The notes under the pieces: generated by a model | What the model saw: the letters and a program-made list of their open reading frames with translations, nothing else | Told to the model about the DNA's origin: nothing | Databases searched by the model: none | Shown: positions 55,831 through 64,000 of the stretch, in pieces | Numbering within the stretch: the first letter of the stretch is position 1 | How the letters are laid out: every line of letters begins with the position of its first letter | Made by a program: the position numbers and the translations under genes | Source: Cryptomeria japonica | Lineage: Eukaryota > Streptophyta > Pinopsida > Cupressales > Cupressaceae | Reading direction: 5' to 3' | NCBI RefSeq assembly: GCF_030272615.1 | Contig: NC_081406.1 | Span: forward strand, 485,183,900 to 485,247,899 | DNA length: 64,000 nt

Positions 55831-57676
55831 AGGGGTAAAACCAATGTTTTTGCTTGCAAATTACTTTGTGTTTTGCATTCTGTTCTTGTATTCTGCTTTT
55901 TGGTTTTTGGTACTGATTCTCTGTGCAGCACCTTGGCATATGCATGGAAAAGACAATGAATGAAACTACTAACACATTTTATGCAGGTTCGATAGTCAAA
56001 GACTAAACATATCAAACTTCTAACTTGGTGGTTTTGCAGGTTGCCTTGGATTACAACTAAACTTTGTGTTTGAAATTCATATTTAGGCACCTAGTATGAT
56101 TTCTAAATAGGATGGAATGAATATATCTTTTCTTCAATTTTTGAGTTTGGCATTCGAGTAGGAGAGTATGCTCTCATCCTTCTTAGGGTGATTAGAAACC
56201 CAGATCTTTGATACCATGCTCATGTTTTTGATTGTGTGTCACCTTTAGAGGGCCTGCCTTCCTAACCATTTGCTTTTGCAAGCAAGTAATAATCATGTGA
56301 AGGGAATGACCCAAAGTGAGTACGGCTAGAATACCTTGGCATTCTAACTCACTATAAACAAATACCTGATGGGAGAAAGATTTGAAGGAAGGGTTACATG
56401 GGAATTGCAGTTACTTGCGAAGTGATGACCCTTGAACTCTTTCTCATATCAACATCTAAGTAGGACCTCATGGTCTAAATCATGCTTGCATGACTACATT
56501 TGTTTGGTATCTTGGTGGGCTTAATGTCTCAATCATGCTTGCGTGACATCAAGGAGTAACGCTTAACATAAATCCTTACTAAACACCTTGTATTTAGAGG
56601 CCAAAAATCCTTCTAGTTGCTTGAGAAGGACAAGTTCGAATACTTGGAAGAGATACTAAGTTCGCCATGGGGAGATTTCCATGGGGACTAATGCTTGGCT
56701 TCCCTGAGAAGTGAGTGTCGTGGAGGGGAGCCTGTGGGGTCAAGCATCTATGTATTCTACTTGAATCCCATTACGAGTCTACCTCTCAAGTACCTAATGT
56801 CCTTGCCTACCATAAGAAATGTCTGAAAAGGCATGATTGTATTGAGCCTAAGTTGAAATATCTTGTCTTCTTTGTTTGTCAAAAGTTGAGCTGTGTTTCA
56901 TTTCAAAAACAAGACAAATTGATTCAAAACAAGGTTAAACACAAGAACATTTCATCCAACAAAGTTGAAAACACCTTCAAACATGGTTGTCAAACATTTT
57001 TCAAAATCTTGTCTCAACATTCATGTCACTTAGATTTAGGTTCATCCTAGGTTTGCATTTTGCAAATTCATTGTCAATTACCAAGGTTAGGTTTCACCTA
57101 GGTCATACTCCTTTGCATATCAATAAGGGTCATTCATTTTGCATGTGTCCTCTTGCATTAGAGTAATACCATTGACATACATTCATATTTTCATACCCTA
57201 TGTCTCTTCATTAAGTTTAGGTCATTATCATATCATATTAGGGTCATTTACATAGTAATTGTCCCTTTGCATATAGTGTTAAAACTAGGTTTTGTCATAC
57301 TTGAGTAATCCAAATCTTTGATAAACCCTAAGTCATTGTTAGGAAGTCTAGACCTTATCAAACCTTTTCTCTTTATTTCATTATTGTCATCTAGTCAAAC
57401 CTAGCTTAGTATCCAAGCATATAGGGGAGACATTTTCATTTTGTCCTTTTGTCACTTGGTCCTTTTGTCCTTTGAGGTCTAGACATCATTTCAATTTCCT
57501 AAGGGTCTCTTTTTAGATTTGCATTCCAAAAAGTTTGTCAAAATCTTGAAAAACAACCAAAAACATAGGTTGCATTCTTGCCATAGATTGCATTTTCATT
57601 TATTTAGGTTGCATTTAGTTGCATATCATACATCATCCTTTTAAAATAAAAAATCCCAAAAACATTGCATAGTGAC
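55831..57676 (+). other. NA1 leader, unit B
   Basis: Same content and order as 46406-48244. The block shared with the element N leader is at about 56160-56700. Confidence 0.65.
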
Positions 57677-60430
57677 ATGTCTATTGAAACAAGGTTCCAA
57701 GCACCAATGATACAACAAAGTTTGACATATCAACTGACAATGCAATCACAATTATATCCAACCCAACAACAAGGCAATATCAATCAAACTTTTTATGATG
57801 AAACAAGTCTCCAAATACAAAAACTAGAGGAGAAGCTAGCTCAAGAAAATGAGATTTTGGAACAAAGAGTGAAAAACATTGAGAAGAATAGATCACAAAT
57901 ATCCAAAATGTTTAAAAAATTTCCAGGTCTAAATCCAAAGATTGAACCAATTGATGTAAGATCTCTTCTTGAACGATCAGACATACTAGCTCTCCTCTCC
58001 CAAATAGAGATGATGAAACAATTTCAAGAAAGGAGACAACATCAATTTCAACATTATGTGCCTCCACAACAAGAAGAAGAAGGTTTTTACTATGAATCAA
58101 ATTTTCAACCAATACAACCAATGGTTCAACCAATTGTTCAACATATACAACCAATACAACCAATGGTCCAATTTCAACAATATGTCCAACCAACTATACA
58201 ATGTCCACAAATGGTTCAACCAATGGTGGAATATCAATGTCAACAACCACAACCAAACATTCAAAAACAAAGTTTGTAGCACACACCAACCCAAGTTTCA
58301 AACATGTCAGAACAATTGAACCAAGTCCAATATCAAAACATGACATCAGATTAGAACCAACTCCTTGCCAAATAGGTTCAAATTCCTGATACAACTATGT
58401 TAAAACCTTGAAAGAAAGGTAGCTTTATTGCAATGATCTTAAGGAAATTACCAAGTGAGTTCTTTGAGGAAGATCAAGATAATACAATTATGTCTAGCAA
58501 TGCCTCATCCCCTCGCAAGCAAATTGACTCTCTAGTGGCATCTATCCCTACACCTTTAGAAGTTTCACAAGAACCTTCCATATTGTCCTCATCAAACAAT
58601 ACACCCAAGGGTGAAATTATCCAAGAGCTATCCATAATTGATTCCCAAGATAATCCAATTCATGATGCACGTCCTTGTTATGTTTTAGAAATACAAGATG
58701 CAATGCCACCATGCACTTTATTGCCATTACCTGTTTTAGAGGACCCCATTCGGAGTCCCTCTTCCTCATTTTCAAGCATTGATTCCTTGCCAGAATCCAT
58801 CACAAATGTTCAAAGTGCATTTCCTTCATGCCAAAACATTGATTCCTTGTCAGAATCCCCCATGCATATCCAAAGTCCAACCCCATGTCAAGAGGATAAT
58901 TTAGAGCATGAAGAAACGTGTCTTGAAACAGATCAAGATCAAGATCCTAAAACCTTATCATCCCATCCAATTGTTGACCAGGACCCCATGTTCCTAGACA
59001 CTCATGATGATTCACTTATTCTTGTCAATTCTATCCAAGAGCACAATGTCCTTTCAAATCCCATTGGCATTCCACTTCCTAAGAAAAATCAAGATATCCC
59101 TTCCAACCTTTCTGATGATCCCATTGAAATTCAAGAGCAAAGCACCTTTAAAGAGGATTCCAATGATCTTCCTCCTTGTCAAGATCAAATTATTCCTTTA
59201 ACTACTCCACAAGATCCTTTTGTTCCTCCATCTCCTTGTCTTAATGCTCCATATACACTCCAAGATCGCATTTCTTTTGATGATCCCATTATTTCTCCCA
59301 TTCCATCTCTTGAAGTGCCTATCATTGAACCATCTCCACTACACAATCCTAGTCCCCCTCATGATTCTAATCCCCCTCATGATTCTAACATGTCAGTGCA
59401 AGATGTTCATGAACCCTCGACATGCATAATGGGTTCTTCCACTTTGGTGCAATCTGATCCACTTCAAGATCTCATTATTTCTCTCATATCATATCCACCT
59501 CATAATGGACTCACATCTTCTTCCAAAAGAAAAGAGTATCCTACAAGTCAAGATATTCATAAAGGCAAAGGAGTAGATATCCATAAGTAAGAATCTCTCC
59601 ATATCAAAGAAGATCTTAAGGGTCATGTCTACACAGCTCACTCTCAAGACGTTGGTATCCCTGCATCAAAATCAAAACATACACCTTCCCCATCATACCT
59701 TCCATCCATCTTAAGTCCTTATATCCCTTTGTCCTCTATGCAAGGTCAGAAAAGGCACACATCCTTGAGTAAATTTCATCCATCCAAAAGAACTCCATTT
59801 CATTCATATCCATCCATGCATTCCTTTCCCCCTCCAAGCAATTTGGATGCCAAGTGTAAAAGTCATAAGTCTAGAAATCCACATGTATTCAAGGATCAAC
59901 ATGTCCAATATAATCGACATGTCAAAACAAAGAACAATATGATCTATAAAGAAAAAGAAATTTCCAAAAGGCCACAAAGGCCCACTGAGCAAAATAAAGT
60001 AAAGTCAAAATATATATGGGTTCCTAAATCCCTTGTGTTAGCAATGCACTCGAAGGAACCATAAAAGCATGAAAAAACAAAAACCATGTGGATCCCTAAG
60101 TGGCTCCTTGAAGCACAAAAGCCTAGAGAAAAATCCAACTTGGCATCCAAAGTTGCTATTCCTCCATCCAAACCTCTCAAATTTGTTCCTCCATCACGTC
60201 CTTCTTCCATTTTGGGCCCTTATGTCCCAAAATCCCAAGCTATTCCTCCATCCAAATCTCACAATCTGAAATCCATTTTTCCTCCATCAATCCATCACCC
60301 CTCAAGGTGTGTGCCAATGTTGATCTTGCGAACATTTCCATCCACTGAAGCCCAATTCTTCCAATACCCTATCCATTATCCAATGCATATTTTCCATCCT
60401 TCGATCCCTCTGGTCCAATTCTTTGCATAA
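57677..60430 (+). pseudogene. NA1 sense ORF, unit B copy
   Basis: One uninterrupted reading frame of 917 codons plus stop, broken only by premature stops (58277, two more between 58340 and 58420, 59588 and 60062). Residues about 45-85 form a coiled coil ('LQIQKLEEKLAQENEILEQR'). About 140-200 is Gln/Pro-rich with a repeated QPMVQ/QPI motif. 250-640 is Pro/Ser/Asp-rich. 680-800 is Lys-rich with 'KYIWVPKSLV' and 'TMWIPKWLL'. Compared with unit A it lacks about 34 residues (an in-frame deletion near 59035). Length differences in multiples of three and the shared frame support a once-translated protein. Family unknown. Confidence 0.78.
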
Positions 60431-60660
60431 ATCCTCGCCTTAGTCTCATCTCTTTTTCCATGTCCTTATCCTACCAACGTCTTTGAGCATACTTTTAAAG
60501 GTCATGGTCCATTTTTTTTCAAGGCTACTACCCAGACAATAAGACGCTTGAGTTCTTCTTCCATCCCCTATCATGTGTCCATCTCCTATTGAAAAAGTCA
60601 AAAAAAAAAAAAAGTGAAAAAAAAAAGAAAAAAAAAAGTAAAGCAAAAATAATTCGTCCA

Positions 60661-60731
60661 CTGGTGAAAACCTGGCAAACAGGTGCCTTGGGCAAGTATC
60701 ATGATGAAAACCTGACAAACAGGCACCATGC
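60661..60731 (+). promoter_or_regulatory. Post-ORF conserved motif, NA1 unit B
   Basis: TGGTGAAAACCTGGCAAACA then GGTGCCTTGGGCAAGT, and a second ATGAAAACCTGACAAACA then GGCACC. The GGTGCC and GGCACC arms can pair over a loop of about 33 nt. Confidence 0.7.
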
Positions 60732-62588
60732 GTAATCTATGAACTTCTTGCATACCATACTTGGGGATAGGTTTTATCCTATCATATCCTTTTGTCCTTC
60801 ATTGTTCCATTATCCTATCGAACCCCTGTCATTACCCTTCATATCCTATTGTTCCCTCATGTCTAGTTTCCCTTTCCACCTTTGATCTTGACAAGGCTGA
60901 GGATCATCATGAGCATCATGCATCTTGTTTGCAACTTTTAGTCCATCATAGCTTTTGGTCTTTATCCATTTTCTTATTATAGCCTTTCATCCATATTCCC
61001 TAGCTTATTGCAACTTTCTGCCACTATCCCATATCCTATCAGGACCTTCTGTCCATGTCCCTTACCCATTCTTGGTCTTGCTTATCCTATCCATATCCTA
61101 TCACTATCCATACACCCTTTCATCCCTTGATCTTGATCTGACATAAGGACACAAAATTTAAACATGGTTTCAAAAACCTCTTGACATGTCCCTCATGCCA
61201 TGTTCCTGCTTTACATTGTCATATCCAGTCTCTTGTCCCATCACACAATAGCCCTTGAAAATTGCATCCGTATTGTCTCCATACTAAAAGGCCTTTGTCT
61301 TCCCTCTATCCACCATCATTTCAGAAAGCCTATTTATTCACCTATCATATTCCTTGCCTTGCTAGACATTGGGGGCAGAATCATGAAAAAAAAAATCCAA
61401 AAAAAATTGCCAACTATCCTGAAATAATTCAAAAAAATTGAAAAATGTCCTGAAATAATCCAAAAAAAAATCAAAAAAATGTCCTAAAAAAAATCCCTAC
61501 AAAAATCAAATAAAGTCCTGAAAAAAATGAACACAATTTTTTTTTTCAAAACATTAAAATCCAAAAACAAGCATTTTGCAATAAATATCCCCTTTGTGCA
61601 TAGACAGATCGCTGAGAATCCCTCTGACGACACACAATCACACATTGTGCTTTAATGAAATCACGTATTAATAGATGAACTTTTTCAATCAAACCAGACT
61701 TTCAAATTGATCACAATTGTCTTCTCAATCGAACATCAGCATCAATATGATTTGTCCTTGTCACTACTATCATGGGTCTTATACAGGGTGTGGTATGCTC
61801 AAAATGAGACTGTGTCCTATCTTAGACGGGGTACCGCATGTCCTGAAACCAGACATCATGATTTTCTTATCAACACTTTCAACTTTTGACAATGAAGATC
61901 AAGATGTTTGTTTGACTTGTTGGAATTAGCGAGTCTTATCATTTATTGATTTATCTTCGATCATGTTCCTATGTTGCTCGATGATGTCACTGAGTGATTT
62001 AGAGTGACCGAGATGGTTCATGGTCCTTTTCTTTTTTGTTGTGATTGTTGTTTGTCTGTGATGTGTCTATCTTTTGTAAAAAGGGTTGCGTTTCAGCTCT
62101 GGCCTTCAATGCCATTATGCTACACATCCATTTTGCTACATTAAAATAAAGGTTCTCACCTACAAAGTGCATTACTGAAAGCAAGTTTTTCTTCGTCTCT
62201 AATTGTCCTCTGTCTCATTTTCTTCTTACTAACATTTCTTCCATCAGTTCGGATAGTCAGTTCAGTCTAGTGCTTCGATTTCCCCAAACACATATGCTGC
62301 ATCCTGCATCCATTTGGTTAGTACATTAACATCACATCGAGCATCACATCAAGCATTTTGTCCATTTCATATTATAAATGCATCAAAAACACATAAAAAA
62401 TACATCCATACATGTTCCACAATAATACATAAATAGTGCATAAGTCATCCATACAAGGAAAATAACATAAGTCATAACACATTGCATCCCATCATATCGA
62501 TGCATATCATATCACATATCACACTAATAATATCGGAGTACAAAATTGGACTGTCTGTCCTAAGTATGACCCGTAGGCTGACTACAAA
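60732..62588 (+). other. NA1 3' non-coding region, unit B
   Basis: Counterpart of 51405-53099. Contains A-rich homopolymer stretches at 61380-61560. No supported gene on either strand. Confidence 0.6.
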
Positions 62589-63060
62589 ATGTCAAACTAC
62601 ATAATGTCATATGTCTTTGTCCTCAGGAGCACGTGTCTCTGTCATTGGGTGCTCCCTCTATCCTCCTCATCCCTGCCATGTCTCATGGATGATGTCCCTC
62701 TTGGTCCTAGTTGTGGTGGTCTCATAGGTCCACTCACCCCCATGCTGCTCAATGACCTCCGAGAGCGTGCCCTGCTCTCTGTCCTCAATCATGCCCAATA
62801 TGAAGCTTCTCTCTGCTCTGGTGGAACTACACTCTCATATAGTGTCCTCCAATGGTGTATCTCCTCTTTGGTCTCTACCAACATCTATGCCATCTCTCGT
62901 GCACTGACATCCCTAATCGACCCAATATACTTAGTGACTCTCTGTTCTTCTCATTGTGCCTGAGCTATTATTGTATCTCGAGCCGCTGTAAGTCTGGCTA
63001 TCTCCACTCTGAACTGATCCTACTCTATCCTCAAGATGGCATTTTGTTTCTCTAATGTCG
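62589..63060 (-). pseudogene. NA1 antisense PMD gene, unit B copy (C-terminal part only)
   Basis: Nearly identical to 53073-53545 and encodes the coiled-coil and Arg/Ser-rich C-terminus on the minus strand. The rest of the gene is replaced at 63058-63062 (shared TCGCA) by an inverted LTR. Confidence 0.82.
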
Positions 63061-64000
63061 CATGATGACAAGATTGATAAGAGGACAAAACCCTAATTAG
63101 AATTGATGATGTCCAAAATGATGACAAATGAATACGCACATTGATGTGATAGGATAAGATTGACCAAAATCATAACAAATATTGTTATCGGCAAGACCAA
63201 ATTCGAAAGTGAGAAAAATGAGGAATGCAGAAGAAGGACTCGATGCTCACAAATGATAAAGACCAAGTACGTGACATAGGAGAAATGTTAATGCGATGCA
63301 AAAACTCTTAAATGAGGCAATGCGCCAATGTTAAAGTATGACTCCACAAGCGTTGATCATTTTTAGGTGTGTCTACATTTTGCCCCTCTTTGAGACAATG
63401 CGATATTAAGCGTTGTTTCAAAGAACAATAATGAAAATGCCCTAGACACTGACAATGACATATGCATGCCCCCTCGAGGAATTGGTCGAAAACATCCAGA
63501 AAAGAGGCCAATTGATCGATAATAATGATAGAACATGATAGGAGCAAACAGACTGACAATCGGAGACCGGATGCATGAAGGACAAGAAATTGATGGTGCA
63601 AAAGACCGCGACCAACATGAGATGGGGAGAGCGCACGTCCATGTATGGACTGACAAAGATCTATAAATGAAACAAAGAGAGTGAAAATTGCTCATTTGCA
63701 CTAGCCAAAGAGGAGAATTTGTTGCTCTGGAAAAGGACACTTGTAGAGAGATGGTGAACATTCCAATGGAAGATCACCTTGGAGAACATGTACGCACCTA
63801 TAGATGACCGAACGATGTAGGAGCAGTAGTATGTATCTCAAAAACCAATATTGTCAATTTTATGAATTTTGATCGCTTGCGAGACATTGCAGGGCCCACA
63901 GGGAATGCAGAAACTAACTTTTGCGCTTGTGTGAGCGCATCCTGCGCTTGTGTAGGGTCTTCTGCGCTTGTGTAGTGTACACAGGCGCAGGACTTAGCAC
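63058..64000 (-). mobile_element. NA1, second inverted partial copy, runs off the window
   Basis: 63063-64000 matches 44509 to about 45470 directly: LTR 5' part (minus strand start TGTAGACACACC at 63377), PPT (63378-63391), 3' internal region and the beginning of the TGTGTAG minisatellite (63925-64000). It repeats the architecture at 43222-45808, but with a different LTR breakpoint. Confidence 0.85.

Larger units (their letters stand above)
55442..63060 (+). mobile_element. NA1 unit B: second internal region, direct repeat of unit A
   Basis: Matches 46193-53546 at an offset of 9247 at the PBS, about 9430 through most of the leader and 9516 near the PMD gene. The changes in offset reflect a longer minisatellite in B and small indels. 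It has no LTR at its left end. It is cut in the PMD gene at 63060 and joined to an inverted NA1 LTR. Confidence 0.85.

Overview
This is plant nuclear DNA made almost entirely of nested retrotransposons; I found no host gene, rRNA or tRNA. The plant assignment rests on the element types: Tat-lineage Ty3/gypsy elements with a second RNase H, an L1-type LINE whose ORF1 has a DUF4283-like domain, a Ty1/copia element primed by initiator tRNA-Met, and plant mobile domain (PMD) genes. A large-genome lineage such as a gymnosperm is my guess, at low confidence. All coding regions carry premature stops, most of which look like single transitions.

Layout. (1) Bases 1 to about 37900: a plus-strand Tat-like Ty3/gypsy element ('outer Tat'), entering the window in gag and ending in a 3' LTR from 36489. 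(2) Inside its reverse transcriptase, at 3207-31857, sits a second, minus-strand Tat-like element ('element N') with two LTRs of about 1.05 kb and a 5-bp target duplication GGTAA. The outer RT stops at 3206 and resumes at 31858. N carries an antisense PMD gene (9859-11722) between its integrase and its 3' LTR. (3) Inside N's gag, at 19824-27501, sits a near full-length minus-strand LINE with a 17-bp target duplication. It has ORF1, ORF2 (endonuclease, RT, RNase H) and an extra ORF3 of about 577 codons starting 7 nt after the ORF2 stop. (4) 37928-38398: a minus-strand protein remnant I do not recognise. (5) 38400-43222: a copia element with 5' LTR, PBS and one long gag-pol frame, cut off at the RT FVDD motif. 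(6) 43222-64000: a rearranged cluster of a non-autonomous LTR element, here called NA1. It contains two direct copies of the internal region (units A and B, about 9.25-9.5 kb apart) and two inverted LTR-containing fragments.

NA1 encodes no polymerase. It has a PBS-like site, a 2-kb leader, one long Gln/Pro/Ser-rich ORF with an N-terminal coiled coil, and an antisense PMD gene near its 3' end. Its leader resembles the leader of element N. Its PPT, LTR start and a structured post-ORF motif resemble those of the outer Tat. This suggests a parasite family mobilised by Tat polymerases. The most unusual items are the LINE ORF3, the antisense PMD genes in two element families, the shared leader and post-ORF motif, and the microhomology junctions that build the NA1 cluster.
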